From Ferrovibrio sp. (lineage in GTDB: Bacteria; Pseudomonadota; Alphaproteobacteria; Ferrovibrionales; Ferrovibrionaceae): DNA of 50,870 nucleotides. The stretch spans positions 1 to 50,870 of the forward strand of contig NZ_JAGOLP010000022.1 in NCBI RefSeq assembly GCF_017994015.1. The letters run 5' to 3'. The translations under genes and the position numbers were made by a program. Below, one piece after another: positions 25,489 through 35,514 of this stretch. The stretch's first letter is position 1. The number at the start of each line of letters is the position of its first letter. Under the pieces are notes generated by a model. The model searched no databases. It saw nothing but the letters and a program-made list of their open reading frames with translations, and was not told where the DNA came from.

Positions 25489-26364
25489 ATGCTGTTTGAG
25501 TTTTTTATCGCGCCGTTTGCCGAATTCGCTTTCATGAAGCGGGCTTTGGTGGCCTGTCTCGCCTTGGCACTCGGCTCGGCGCCCATCGGCGTGATCCTGA
25601 TGCTGCGGCGCATGAGCCTGTTTGGCGAAGCGATGAGCCATGCCATCCTGCCCGGCGCGGCGGTTGGCTTCATGATTGCCGGCTTCTCGCTGCCGGCGAT
25701 TTCCATCGGCGGCGTGATTGCCGGCCTGGTGGTGGTGCTGGCGGCCGGTGCCGCCACCCGCGCCACCGATGGGCGCGAGGATGCCTCGGTGGCTGCCTTT
25801 TACCTGATCGCGCTGGCGCTGGGCGTGACGCTGATTTCCACGCGCGGTTCCAGCGTGGATGTGATGCATATCCTGTTCGGCACCGTGCTGGCGGTGGATG
25901 AGGCCGCTTTGCTGCTGCTCGGCGCGGTCAGCAGTGTCAGCCTGCTGTTGCTGGCAGCTTTGTATCGGCCGCTTTTGCTGGATGGTTTTGATCCGGAATT
26001 TCTGCGCAGCCTGCGCGGCCCGGGCGGCGGCGCGGTGTATCACCTGATCTTCCTTGGTCTGGTGGTGGTCAATCTGGTGGCGGCTTTCCAGGCCATGGGC
26101 AGCCTGATGGCGGTGGGGCTGATGATGCTGCCGGCCGTGGCGGTGCGCTTCTGGGCGCGCTCATTGCCGGGCATGATGATCGGCGCCGCCGCGATTGCCG
26201 CCGTGGCGGGCTATGCCGGGCTGCTGCTGTCATTCCACGCCAACCTGCCCTCGGGGCCGGCCATCGTGCTGGCCTGTGGCGCGATCTATCTGGTGTCGCT
26301 GCTGTTTGGCCGTGTTCAGGGCCTGGCCCTGCGGCTGCTCCGCGCGCCACATCTGGAGGCCTGA
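25489..26364 (+). CDS. znuB: zinc ABC transporter permease ZnuB
   Basis: A 291-residue permease of the ABC-3 (ZnuB/MntB) family with eight or more membrane helices. It includes MSLFGEAMSHAILPGAAVGF, the family's conserved motif facing ZnuC, and the acidic/basic loop REDASVAAFYLIALALGV. The ATG at 25489 follows the znuC stop closely; the longer frame from 25447 overlaps znuC. It ends two bases before znuA, so coupling is tight. Confidence 0.92.
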   Translation: MLFEFFIAPFAEFAFMKRALVACLALALGSAPIGVILMLRRMSLFGEAMSHAILPGAAVGFMIAGFSLPAISIGGVIAGLVVVLAAGAATRATDGREDASVAAFYLIALALGVTLISTRGSSVDVMHILFGTVLAVDEAALLLLGAVSSVSLLLLAALYRPLLLDGFDPEFLRSLRGPGGGAVYHLIFLGLVVVNLVAAFQAMGSLMAVGLMMLPAVAVRFWARSLPGMMIGAAAIAAVAGYAGLLLSFHANLPSGPAIVLACGAIYLVSLLFGRVQGLALRLLRAPHLEA

Positions 26365-26366
26365 CC

Positions 26367-27287
26367 ATGCGTATTCTGCTGCTTGCCCTGCTGCTTGCTT
26401 TTGCCGCCCTGCCGGCCCAGGCGCAGGAAAAGCTTAAAGTGATTGCCAGTTTCTCGATCCTGGCCGATATCGTGCAGCAGGTTGGCGGCGAGCGGGTAAC
26501 TGTAGCCACCCTGGTGCCGGCCGGTGGCGATGGCCATGTCTACCAGCCCAGCCCGGCCGATGCGCGGGCCGTGGCCGGTGCCGATATCCTGGTATCGAAC
26601 GGCCTGAATTTTGAAACCTGGCTTGATCGTCTGGTGGCGGCTTCCGGCTTCAAGGGGCCGCGCATTGTTGCCAGCCAGGGCATCAAGCCGCGCCGGCTGG
26701 ATGGTAATGATCACGGCCACAGTCATGGTCATAGCCATGGCAAAGCCGGGGCGCAGGATGATCCGCATGTCTGGCATGATCTGCAACGTATGCAGGCCTA
26801 TGTGAACACCATTGCTGCCGGTCTGGCGGCGGCCGATCCGGCCCATGCCGAGGGCTATCGCCAGCGCGGTGCCGCCTATGCCGCCGAACTGAAAAGCCTG
26901 GATGCCTGGGCGGCGCTGCAATTTGACAGCCTGCCGCGCGCCCATCGCAAGGCGATCACCCAGCATGATGCCTTCGGCTACCTGGCGGATCGTTACCTGA
27001 TCGACTTCATGGCGCCACAGGGCATGAACACCGAATCCGAAGCCTCGGCCGAAGCCGTGGCCAAGTTGCTCCGCCAGATCAAGCGCCAGCGGGTGCAGGC
27101 ATTGTTTTTCGAGAATGTGGTCAACCCGCGCCTGATCGAGCAGATCGCCAAGGAAGCCAAGGTGACGGTGGGTGGCCGGCTTTATTCCGACGCCCTCGGC
27201 GCCCCCGGTTCGGAAGCCGATAGTTTCATCAAGCTCTACCGGCTGAATGTGGAGCGACTGGTGGCTGCCATGCGGCGCGAAAGCTGA
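26367..27287 (+). CDS. znuA: zinc-binding periplasmic protein ZnuA
   Basis: A 306-residue cluster A-I solute-binding protein. The signal peptide is about 20 residues (ends AQAQ). Zinc ligands are likely His57 (GDGHVY), His134 (DDPHVWHD), the His of TQHDAFGY near 200 and Asp of YSDALG near 274. The His-rich loop DHGHSHGHSHG (115-125) is a zinc-capture loop typical of ZnuA and absent from Mn-binding relatives. Last gene of the Zur-regulated operon; no clear terminator follows before the kinase gene. Confidence 0.95.
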   Translation: MRILLLALLLAFAALPAQAQEKLKVIASFSILADIVQQVGGERVTVATLVPAGGDGHVYQPSPADARAVAGADILVSNGLNFETWLDRLVAASGFKGPRIVASQGIKPRRLDGNDHGHSHGHSHGKAGAQDDPHVWHDLQRMQAYVNTIAAGLAAADPAHAEGYRQRGAAYAAELKSLDAWAALQFDSLPRAHRKAITQHDAFGYLADRYLIDFMAPQGMNTESEASAEAVAKLLRQIKRQRVQALFFENVVNPRLIEQIAKEAKVTVGGRLYSDALGAPGSEADSFIKLYRLNVERLVAAMRRES

Positions 27288-27341
27288 AATTTCCCGCACT
27301 GGTTCGGATTGCGGCTCTGCGCTAACCTCAGATAGAGGCTG

Positions 27342-30300
27342 GTGTGGGGGCTGAGGTTGAGCGACGGGCCAAAACCGGAAAATGAAGCGGCGCCAAGCGT
27401 GGCCTTGCGCCCGGCTTTGGGCATCGGAAAGCTGATATTTGGCGGCTTTCTGGCGTTGGTTGGGGTGATTCTGATCTCCAACGGCATCGGGCTTGCCACC
27501 ATGCGCGAAATTGAGCGCAAGGCGCTGGCTTTTGCCGATCAGGCGGCCCTGGCGGGGCTGGCCGCAGATGTAGAGCGCAACACTGCCGAATTGCGCCTGG
27601 CGATCTTTGCCTATGCCACCGGCCGACGCAGTGAGCAGCGGATTGAGGTGGCGGAACGTACCGCACAATTGACCCGCGCTGTGGCCGAGGCGGAAGGCCG
27701 CTTCGGCGCCACCAGGGCCGCCGGCTGGCTCAAGGATATGCGGCGCGAACTTGGCGGCTTTGTTGACCAGTTCAATTTTCTGGTCCAGGTGCAGGAGCGC
27801 CGCGAACAGGCACGCCGCGAGTGGATAACGAAGCTGGAGCATGTGCTGGTGGCTCTGGACGATCTGGGTGGGCAGGCGCTGGCGGAAGGCGACCTGGCGG
27901 CGGCACGCAAGGCCGGTGAAATCCGCCAGGGTATGATCCAGGCCCAGGCCCGCGCTTTGGAAATCCTGCTCACTGGCACCCGCGCCCCTTTGCTTGAAAC
28001 CCACCAGCAGCTCAACCTGCTGCGCCAGGATCTGCCCGACCTGGAAGAAACCCTGCGCAATGAAGCCGCACGGCGCATCGTGCAGGAATTGCTGGCCGAG
28101 CATGGCGATGTGGAAAGCCGCTTCGGCGAATTGATTGAACTGGATGACGAGTTGCTGCGCCTTGGCGGTTATCTGGCCGAGCGTGGCCGAGGCATCGGCA
28201 GTCTGGCCGGCGACCTGCGCCAGCAGGCGGCTAGCGCCGAACAGCGGCTGGCCGGCGGCCTGCTGGCCGATCTGCATAGTGGCGCGGTGTTTTCACTGAT
28301 CGTCGGCGCCTTCTGCCTGTTGCTGGGTATTGCCTGCGCCCTGCTGGTGGTGCGCCGCACAGTGCGGCCGCTGGCGGCGATGACGGCGGCGATGCGCGCC
28401 CTGGCGGCCGGTCGGCTGGATACAGCGATCCCGCATCTGGCCGAGGGCAATGAGATTGGCCAGATGGCGCGCGCCACCGATGTGTTCAAGGCGGCCTTGC
28501 TGGATGTATCGGCAGCGCGGCAACACAGCGAAGCCGCCCTGGCCGAATTGCGCCAGGCACAGCAGGCGCTGGCCGATAAGTCGCAGGTGATTGATACCGC
28601 GCTGGAAGCGATGGGCCAGGGCTTGGTGATCTTCGATCCGCAGCGCCGTGTGGTGGTGGCCAATGCCCGCTTCAGCCAGCTTATGGGGCTGCCGCCGGGG
28701 CGGCCGGAAATTGGCGAAAGCGCGGAAAGCCTGCTGGATTATCAGGCCGCGCGGCGTTTCAGCGATCCCGAAGCGGTGCGGCAATATCTGCGCCAGGCGG
28801 TTGGCCTGCTGGTGGATGGCAAGCCGCATGAGGGCGAAATCCTGCGTGCCGATGGCACCATTCTGCGCACCGAGGCGTTTCCGCGCCCCGATGGCGGCTC
28901 GGTCTGCATCGTCAGCGACATCACCGAGGCACGGCAGAATGCCGCCCTGCTGGAGGAAAGCCGTCGCCTCTTGCAGAGTGTGCTCGATGAAGTGCCGATA
29001 GCCATCCATGTCAAGGACCGCCAGCATAACTACACCCTGGTGAACCGCCATTTCACCGAGGTGGTAGGGCGTCCGGCCGGCGAATTGCTCGGTCAAAAGG
29101 CTGCGGATGTGGTGGGGCCGCATGGCCCGAGCAATGTGGCGGCGCTGGATGCGCGGGTCTTTGCCACCGGGCGGCCAACCGGCTTTGTCGAAACCAGCTT
29201 TCCGGATGCTTCAGGACGTGAGCGCGCCTGGATCATCAACAAGGTGCCGATGCGCAACGTCGCCGGCGCGGTGAATCAGATTCTGACCGTGGTATTCGAT
29301 ATCACCGACCAGAAACGGGCGCAGCGCGAGATCGAGCAGGCCCGCCGCACTTTGCAAACCGTGCTGGATGAATTGCCGGTGGCGGTCAGCCTGAAGGATG
29401 AGCAACTGCGCTTTGTGCTGGTGAACCGCCAGTTTGCCGGTTTCGCCGGCCAGAGTCCGGAACGCATGATTGGCAAGCGGATGGAGGAAATCGCTGCCCA
29501 TGTGCCGCAGGGCGAGGCGATTGCTGATCGTACGCTGGAGCAGGACCGGCAGTTGCTGGTGCATGGCGTGGCCACCGGCTTTGTGGATATGGAGCGCCAT
29601 TGGGAAGCCACTGGCGAAACCCAGTATCTGCTCTACAACAAGCTGCCATTGCGCGGCGAGGATGGCCGCATCTCGCAGATTCTGACCGTGACTTTGGATG
29701 TGACGCGGCAGAAGCTGGCCGAGCGCGCCACCGAAGAAAGTCGCCGCCTGCTGCGGGCGGTGCTGGATGGCCTGCCGGTGATCGTCAGTGTGAAAGACCG
29801 CGACCTGCGCTACCGGCTGGTGAATCGCTATTTCAGCGAGATCAATGGGGTCAGCGCCGAGCGTGCGCTGGGCCAAAGCGCCGAACATCTGTTCCAAGCA
29901 TTGCCGAGCAAGCTGGCCACGGCACAGGACCAGGCGGTGATCCAAAGCGGCACCGAGACCGGTTTCTTTGAGCAGAGTTTCCCCGATGCCGAGGGCCGCA
30001 TGCGCGACTGGCAGACCAACAAGCTGCCGCTGCCCGGGGCGGATGGCGCTGTCGAGGGTGTGTTGTCGCTGTCCTACGATGTCACCGAGCGCAAGCAGGC
30101 CGAGCGGCTGATCGAACTGAGCCGCCGCACCTTGCAAACAGTCATGGATGCGTTGCCGGTGGCAATCCATCTCAAGGGGCTGGATCTGCGCTATCTGCTG
30201 GTGAACCGCTATTTCGCCGATGAACTGGTGGGCTTGCCGAAGGAACAGATGCTGGGCCGGCAGGCGCATGAAGTGTTTGGCGAACGCGGCCCTGGCTTCA

Positions 30301-31988
30301 GCCATGATTACGAGCAGCAGGTGCTGGCTTCCGGGCGCGAAACCGGCTTTGTCGAAGTGCGCCATGCCGATGCCCAGGGCCGCATGCGGGTATGGCTCTA
30401 CAACAAGCTGCCGATCCGCGACCGTGACGACACGATCCGGCAAATTCTTACTGTGGCGCTGGATATTTCCGAACTGACCGCAGCCAAGGAAGCGGCGGAA
30501 CAGGCGGCGCGGGCCAAGGCGGAATTCCTGGCGGTGATGAGCCATGAAATCCGCACGCCGATGAATGGCGTGCTGGGCATGACCCGGCTGCTGTTGCGCA
30601 GCGGCTTGAGTGACGAGCAGCGCAGCCAGGTTGAAACCGTGCTGTCTTCCGGCCGCGCCCTGCTTGCCATCCTCGATAACATCCTGGATTTCTCCAAGCT
30701 GGAAGCTGGCCGGGTTGATGTTGAGCGGATCGACTTCTCGCTGGAGGAGCTTTGCAGTTCCGTGTTGTCGATGCTGGCGCCGCGTGCGGGTGAAAAGCCG
30801 GCGCTGCGGCTGTTGGCTGAAATCGATCCTTCGCTGGCGCCCTGGCATCGTGGTGATCCCACCCGGCTGCGCCAGATTCTGCTCAATCTGGTAGGCAATG
30901 CACTGAAATTCACCGAGGCCGGCTCGGTGGTGCTGGCTTTGCGCCGGCTTGCGGGCGACGGCATGCAGGAGCGCGTGCGTCTGGAAGTGCGCGATACCGG
31001 CATCGGCATCGCGCCGGAGCAGCGCGAACGGCTGTTTGCCGCATTCAGCCAGGCGGATTCCTCGATCACCCGGCGTTATGGCGGCACCGGGCTTGGTCTC
31101 AGCATTTCCAAGAAGCTGGTGGAATTGCTCGGCGGCCAGATCGATGTGGCCAGCGCTCCCGGCTCGGGTTCCACTTTCTGGTTCGATCTTGATTTGCCGC
31201 TAGGTAATGCGCCGCTGCCCGAGGCTGCCGATGCGGCCAGCATGTTGCCGCCGCAGCGCCTGCTGCTGGTGGAGGATAATCTGGTTAACCAGCGCATAGC
31301 CGCCACACTGCTGCGCCAGGATGGCCATCAGGTGATGGTGGCGAATGATGGCTTTGAAGCGATAACGATGGCGCGCAGCCAACCGTTTGACGCCATCCTG
31401 ATGGATATGCAGATGCCGGGAATGGACGGTTTGGAAGCAACCCGGCGGTTGCGCGCGCTGGGCCGGGAACGTGGCGGCCGGCTGGCGTTATTGCCGATCA
31501 TCGCCATGACCGCCAATACCCAGCCCGAGGATATTGAAGCCTGCCGCGCCGCCGGCATGAACGACCATCTTGGCAAGCCATTCGAGCCGCAGGCGCTGTA
31601 TCGCCTGCTGGCGCGGCATCTTGGCCTGGAGGCTGGCGCGGCGGCGGCGCCTGCTGCCGAGCTTATTGAGCCGACGCGGCTGCAACGGCTGGAAAGCCGC
31701 ATGGGGCTAACCGAGACAGCGGCTTTGCTGCGCGATTTCCTGGCCGATTTCACGGCTCAGTTCGAGGCGGCGCGGCAAGCCGGGCAGGCCGCCACCCTGG
31801 CAGCCTTTGCCCATACCCTGAAAGGCTCGGCTGCTACACTGGGGCTGAATGGATTGGCCGAGGCTGCCGCGCTGCTGGATCAGGCCTGCCGGGGCAATGC
31901 TGCGCTGGAAGCGCCTTTGGCCGGCGTGGAACAGGCCATGGCAGCAGTGGCCGCCGAATTGGCGGCGCGCTATGGCGCGGCTGTTTGA
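27342..31988 (+). CDS. hybrid histidine kinase, multi-PAS, with REC and Hpt domains
   Basis: A 1548-residue membrane sensor. Two membrane helices (about 31-52 and 314-336) bracket a ~260-residue helical periplasmic domain; a HAMP domain follows at about 337-390. Then come five PAS modules (starting near 413, 541, 667, 800, 926). The kinase core has SHEIRTPMNG with His1068, the N-box QILLNLVGNALKFTE and the GTGLGLSIS G-box. A receiver domain has the phospho-acceptor Asp1355 (LMDMQMPGMDG). A C-terminal Hpt has FAHTLKGSAATLG with His1491. This is the ArcB/BarA-type phosphorelay layout. Start GTG at 27342. No cognate response regulator is adjacent; ligand unknown. Confidence 0.92.
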   Translation: MWGLRLSDGPKPENEAAPSVALRPALGIGKLIFGGFLALVGVILISNGIGLATMREIERKALAFADQAALAGLAADVERNTAELRLAIFAYATGRRSEQRIEVAERTAQLTRAVAEAEGRFGATRAAGWLKDMRRELGGFVDQFNFLVQVQERREQARREWITKLEHVLVALDDLGGQALAEGDLAAARKAGEIRQGMIQAQARALEILLTGTRAPLLETHQQLNLLRQDLPDLEETLRNEAARRIVQELLAEHGDVESRFGELIELDDELLRLGGYLAERGRGIGSLAGDLRQQAASAEQRLAGGLLADLHSGAVFSLIVGAFCLLLGIACALLVVRRTVRPLAAMTAAMRALAAGRLDTAIPHLAEGNEIGQMARATDVFKAALLDVSAARQHSEAALAELRQAQQALADKSQVIDTALEAMGQGLVIFDPQRRVVVANARFSQLMGLPPGRPEIGESAESLLDYQAARRFSDPEAVRQYLRQAVGLLVDGKPHEGEILRADGTILRTEAFPRPDGGSVCIVSDITEARQNAALLEESRRLLQSVLDEVPIAIHVKDRQHNYTLVNRHFTEVVGRPAGELLGQKAADVVGPHGPSNVAALDARVFATGRPTGFVETSFPDASGRERAWIINKVPMRNVAGAVNQILTVVFDITDQKRAQREIEQARRTLQTVLDELPVAVSLKDEQLRFVLVNRQFAGFAGQSPERMIGKRMEEIAAHVPQGEAIADRTLEQDRQLLVHGVATGFVDMERHWEATGETQYLLYNKLPLRGEDGRISQILTVTLDVTRQKLAERATEESRRLLRAVLDGLPVIVSVKDRDLRYRLVNRYFSEINGVSAERALGQSAEHLFQALPSKLATAQDQAVIQSGTETGFFEQSFPDAEGRMRDWQTNKLPLPGADGAVEGVLSLSYDVTERKQAERLIELSRRTLQTVMDALPVAIHLKGLDLRYLLVNRYFADELVGLPKEQMLGRQAHEVFGERGPGFSHDYEQQVLASGRETGFVEVRHADAQGRMRVWLYNKLPIRDRDDTIRQILTVALDISELTAAKEAAEQAARAKAEFLAVMSHEIRTPMNGVLGMTRLLLRSGLSDEQRSQVETVLSSGRALLAILDNILDFSKLEAGRVDVERIDFSLEELCSSVLSMLAPRAGEKPALRLLAEIDPSLAPWHRGDPTRLRQILLNLVGNALKFTEAGSVVLALRRLAGDGMQERVRLEVRDTGIGIAPEQRERLFAAFSQADSSITRRYGGTGLGLSISKKLVELLGGQIDVASAPGSGSTFWFDLDLPLGNAPLPEAADAASMLPPQRLLLVEDNLVNQRIAATLLRQDGHQVMVANDGFEAITMARSQPFDAILMDMQMPGMDGLEATRRLRALGRERGGRLALLPIIAMTANTQPEDIEACRAAGMNDHLGKPFEPQALYRLLARHLGLEAGAAAAPAAELIEPTRLQRLESRMGLTETAALLRDFLADFTAQFEAARQAGQAATLAAFAHTLKGSAATLGLNGLAEAAALLDQACRGNAALEAPLAGVEQAMAAVAAELAARYGAAV

Positions 31989-32001
31989 AGCAGACGCGGA
32001 A

Positions 32002-32063
32002 CCGGCTGCCGTCGCGCTTGCAAGGCGCGGGTCCCCGGAGGAGTGGGACGCAACGGCAGCCGG
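32002..32063. repeat. three-way-junction inverted repeat (candidate structured RNA)
   Basis: An 11-bp perfect outer stem (32002-32012 with 32053-32063) encloses two hairpins almost without gaps: CGCGC (32013-32017) with GCGCG (32025-32029), and GTCCC (32031-32035) with GGGAC (32045-32049). The second loop carries GGAGG on the plus strand, hence CCTCC on the minus strand. It begins 14 bases after the kinase stop and about 30 bases past the glnK stop. No T tract follows on either strand. A 3'-UTR structure or sRNA is possible. Confidence 0.6.
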
Positions 32064-32089
32064 ACTGCTAATATAAGGACTACTGCAAA

Positions 32090-32440
<351 letters not shown>

Positions 32441-32610
32441 TCAACGTTTTTCGCCGGCCCGCCCCGGCTGCCGGGAAGGGCAGAAAACGGGCTCGGGCGT
32501 TTTTCGCCCCACATTCCCTTCAAGAACCGTGCCGCGACGGGCCGGAAGTTGCAAGCCCGAGTCGTAGCGCCTTATTGGGTTGCTTTGTGGGGCAAGTGTG
32601 AGGCAGAAGC

Positions 32611-32634
32611 CGGCAGCCCGCTACCGGGCTGCCG
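32611..32634 (-). terminator. hairpin downstream of leuA
   Basis: A perfect 10-bp GC stem (32611-32620 with 32625-32634) and a four-base loop lie about 45 bases past the leuA stop on the minus strand and upstream of glnK. There is no T tract, so it may protect the mRNA end or act in Rho-independent termination poorly. Confidence 0.5.
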
Positions 32635-32679
32635 ACAAACTGGCCTGTGTGATTAAAAAGTAGACGTTTTTATTGTCGA

Positions 32680-34368
32680 TCAGCCGCCGGCCATCAGGCG
32701 GTTGGCAGCCGAGGTGACCGCCTTGAGCGAAGCGGCAACAATATTGCGGTCGCAGCCAACCCCGAACAGGGTGGAGCCATCCGGCCGCTTCAATTCCACA
32801 AAGGCGGCGGCCTCGGTGGAACTGCCCTTGCCGATAGCATGCTCCCGGTAGTCAATCAGGTTCAGCACCAGGCCGGCATGGCGGCCGAGCGCATCGATAT
32901 AGGCATCAATCGGCCCGGTGCCGGTGCCTTCCAGTGTCACCGTCTCGCCATTCACCAGCACTTCGGCGGTGAGGCTGCGGCGGTCAGACGCATGGGCATC
33001 AGGCAGGGTGCGGTGGTTCTTGAAACGATAGGCTGCCTCGGGCTGGCTGAGATATTCCGCCTCGAAGCTGTTCCAGATCAGTTCCGGCGAGATTTCCTTG
33101 CCGGTGGCATCGGCGATTTTCTGGATCACCTGGCTGAATTCGATTTGCAGCCGGCGCGGCAATTCGATGCCGTAATCCTGCTCCATCACATAGGCCACGC
33201 CGCCCTTGCCGGACTGGCTGTTGATGCGGATCACCGGTTCATAGGCGCGGCCAACATCGGCCGGGTCGATGGGCAGATAAGGCACTTCCCAGATACTGTC
33301 ATTGCGCTGGCTTTGCGCCGCCATGCCCTTTTTGATCGCATCCTGATGCGAGCCGGAAAAGGCGGTGAAGGCCAGTTCGCCCACATAAGGGTGGCGCGGA
33401 TGCACCGGCAGCTGGTTGCAGTATTCCGCCGTACGCGCCACCGTGGTGATGTCGCTGAAATCCAGCGTCGGGTCGACCCCTTGGGTGAACAGGTTCATCG
33501 CCAGGGTGACCACATCCACATTGCCGGTGCGTTCGCCATTGCCGAACAAGGTGCCTTCCACGCGGTCGGCGCCGGCCATCACACCCAGTTCGGCGGCGGC
33601 CACGCCGGTGCCGCGATCATTATGCGGATGCAGGCTGAGGATGATGCTGTCGCGGTTTTTCACCTTGCGCAGAAAATACTCGATCTGGTCGGCGTAGATA
33701 TTCGGCGTGCTCATCTCCACCGTGGCCGGCAGGTTGAGGATCATCCGCTTCTGCGGCGTGGGCTGGAACACGTCCATCACCGCCTCGCAGATTTCCACGG
33801 CATAATCGATCTCGGTGCCAGTGAAGCTTTCCGGCGAATACTGGAAAATCCAGTCGGTTTCCGGGGCTGCATCGGCCAGCCGCTTCACCACCTTGGCGCC
33901 TTCCACGGCAATCTGGGTGATGCCGGCCTGATCCAGGCCAAACACCACGCGGCGCTGCAAGGTGGAGGTGGAATTGTAGAGATGCACGATGGCGCGGTGC
34001 ACACCCTTCAGGCTCTCGAAGGTGCGAGTGATCAATTCCTCACGCGCCTGGGTCAGCACCTGGATGGTGACATCCTCCGGGATCAGCTTCTGCTCGATCA
34101 ATTCACGCACGAAATCAAAATCGGTCTGCGAGGCAGCCGGGAAGCCAACCTCGATCTCCTTGAAGCCGAGCTGCACCAGGGTGTCGAACATGCGGCGCTT
34201 GCGCTCGGGGCCCATCGGCTCGATCAGTGCCTGGTTGCCGTCGCGCAGGTCAACACTGCACCAGGTCGGCGCCTTGGTGATAGTGCGGTTGGGCCAGGTG
34301 CGGTCGGGCAGGTTGATCGGCTGGAACGGGCGATATTTGTGGAACGGCATGGTTTTGGCGGTGCTCAT
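32680..34368 (-). CDS. leuA: 2-isopropylmalate synthase (LeuA, long type)
   Basis: A 562-residue enzyme that condenses acetyl-CoA with 2-oxoisovalerate in the first committed step of leucine synthesis. The N-terminal TIM barrel has [14 protein letters not shown] and [11 protein letters not shown] (metal-binding HxH), with [12 protein letters not shown]. The C-terminal regulatory domain, where leucine inhibits in this family, begins near residue 430. Length matches the LeuA type 2 form of alphaproteobacteria and actinobacteria. The ATG at 34368 has AGGAG upstream, so the 34386 extension is rejected. A Leu-rich leader upstream suggests attenuation. Confidence 0.95.
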   Translation of the reverse strand: MSTAKTMPFHKYRPFQPINLPDRTWPNRTITKAPTWCSVDLRDGNQALIEPMGPERKRRMFDTLVQLGFKEIEVGFPAASQTDFDFVRELIEQKLIPEDVTIQVLTQAREELITRTFESLKGVHRAIVHLYNSTSTLQRRVVFGLDQAGITQIAVEGAKVVKRLADAAPETDWIFQYSPESFTGTEIDYAVEICEAVMDVFQPTPQKRMILNLPATVEMSTPNIYADQIEYFLRKVKNRDSIILSLHPHNDRGTGVAAAELGVMAGADRVEGTLFGNGERTGNVDVVTLAMNLFTQGVDPTLDFSDITTVARTAEYCNQLPVHPRHPYVGELAFTAFSGSHQDAIKKGMAAQSQRNDSIWEVPYLPIDPADVGRAYEPVIRINSQSGKGGVAYVMEQDYGIELPRRLQIEFSQVIQKIADATGKEISPELIWNSFEAEYLSQPEAAYRFKNHRTLPDAHASDRRSLTAEVLVNGETVTLEGTGTGPIDAYIDALGRHAGLVLNLIDYREHAIGKGSSTEAAAFVELKRPDGSTLFGVGCDRNIVAASLKAVTSAANRLMAGG

Positions 34369-34596
34369 CGGGCACTCCTGCGGCAATAGGGTCGGATAGC
34401 TGGAAGGATTGAGGGCCGTGCTACGGCCGCCGAGAGGCCCGGAAAGGCTCAGCGGCCGCCAATAAGTCGTAGCGCGCCCGGCAATTGGCTGCGGACGGCA
34501 AAATGGCGGCGAGTGGCGATATGAAACATGGAAGACGACCGGCGATGAAAGGAGAATGGGGGACTTGAACGCGAAGCTGCTGCTGCCCGACCCTGC
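34369..34596 (-). promoter_or_regulatory. leuA leader region with attenuator-like inverted repeats
   Basis: About 230 bases between the leader peptide stop and leuA. A 10-bp stem (34600-34609 with 34586-34595, one wobble, loop TAAG on the minus strand) covers the last leader codons and the stop. A second pairing, CGACCGGCGA in the leader's first codons (34633-34642 on plus as TCGCCGGTCG) with 34536-34545, could form the alternative fold. No strong T tract is visible, so termination might be Rho-dependent or act at translation. Confidence 0.5.
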
Positions 34597-34650
34597 TTAC
34601 AGGATCGGGTTGATAAGGAGGAGCTGCGTTAGTCGCCGGTCGCGGGTCAT
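34597..34650 (-). CDS. putative leucine leader peptide for leuA
   Basis: A 17-residue ORF, M-T-R-D-R-R-L-T-Q-L-L-L-I-N-P-I-L, too short for standard ORF calls. It holds five Leu and two Ile codons, including a CTC-CTC-CTT run and a CTA, which is rare in this GC-rich genome. It lies 229 bases before leuA on the same strand and overlaps the first attenuator stem. Such a composition is what ribosome-stalling leaders use to sense charged tRNA-Leu. No clear ribosome binding site was found. Confidence 0.6.
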   Translation of the reverse strand: MTRDRRLTQLLLINPIL

Positions 34651-34796
34651 GATGCAGGCAGTCTGCCGCTTTGCTAGGCGGTCGTCAAGCGGCTTGGAGC
34701 ATACCTGAACGCTATGTCAGGTCGGGCATTGCCACTCCTCAGGGCAACAGCTAATGTCCGCCCGATCCACTCATACACAGTGAGGAACAGGGAGAC
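34651..34796. other. divergent promoter region of leuA leader and scoA
   Basis: About 145 bases between the leuA leader start and the scoA start. Both promoters should be here. GGGAGA at 34789-34794 is the scoA ribosome binding site. No operator recognised. Confidence 0.35.
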
Positions 34797-35501
34797 ATGG
34801 GCAAAGTTTACCCCAATGCGCATGCGGCGCTGGAAGGCCTGCTGCGCGACGACATGATGGTGATGTGCGGCGGCTTCGGCCTCTGCGGCATCCCCGAGAA
34901 GCTTTTGCTGGCGCTGCGCGATAGCGGCGTGAAAGGCATCACCGGTGTTTCCAACAATGCCGGCGTGGATGGCTTCGGCCTCGGCCTGCTGCTCGAAACC
35001 CGCCAGGTGAAAAAGATGATCTCGTCCTATGTCGGCGAGAACAAGATTTTCGCCAAGCAGTATCTGGCCGGCGAACTTGAACTTGAATTCAACCCGCAGG
35101 GTACGCTGGCCGAGCGCATCCGCGCCGGCGGCGCCGGCATTCCGGCCTTCTTCACCAAGACCGGCGTTGGCACGCTGATCGCCGAGGGCAAGGAAGAGCG
35201 CGTGTTCAATGGCGAGCGTTACATCATGGAGACCGGCCTGGTGGCCGATCTTTCGCTGGTGAAGGCGTGGAAGGCGGATACCGAGGGCAACCTGATCTAC
35301 CGAAAGACCTCGCGCAACTTCAACCCGATGATGGCCACGGCCGGCCGCGTCACGGTGGCCGAGGTTGAAGAGATCGTTGAGCCGGGCTCGCTCGACCCCG
35401 ACCATATCCACACCCCCGGCATCTATGTGCAGCGGCTGATCTGCGGCGCGCCCTATGAGAAGCGCATCGAGAACCGCACCACCCGCAAGCGCCCGGCCTG
35501 A
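34797..35501 (+). CDS. scoA: 3-oxoacid CoA-transferase subunit A (ScoA)
   Basis: A 234-residue alpha subunit of succinyl-CoA:acetoacetate CoA-transferase. It has the glycine-rich [15 protein letters not shown] (about 23-37), [15 protein letters not shown] and [21 protein letters not shown], all characteristic. It forms a heterodimer with ScoB, whose gene starts 13 bases later. The enzyme activates acetoacetate with the CoA of succinyl-CoA, linking ketone-body or poly-hydroxybutyrate turnover to the TCA cycle. Confidence 0.94.
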   Translation: MGKVYPNAHAALEGLLRDDMMVMCGGFGLCGIPEKLLLALRDSGVKGITGVSNNAGVDGFGLGLLLETRQVKKMISSYVGENKIFAKQYLAGELELEFNPQGTLAERIRAGGAGIPAFFTKTGVGTLIAEGKEERVFNGERYIMETGLVADLSLVKAWKADTEGNLIYRKTSRNFNPMMATAGRVTVAEVEEIVEPGSLDPDHIHTPGIYVQRLICGAPYEKRIENRTTRKRPA

Positions 35502-35514
35502 GGAGAGCAGAACC

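Noticed and set aside
26316..28277. A 653-codon minus-strand frame opposite znuA and the kinase gene
   Set aside because: Crosses two genuine genes and their intergenic gap, no recognisable motifs, no ribosome binding site.
29211..30848. A 545-codon minus-strand frame opposite the PAS region of the kinase
   Set aside because: Repeated composition mirrors the PAS duplications on the coding strand; no start signal.
32839..34389. A 516-codon plus-strand frame opposite leuA
   Set aside because: Antisense shadow of a highly conserved biosynthetic gene.
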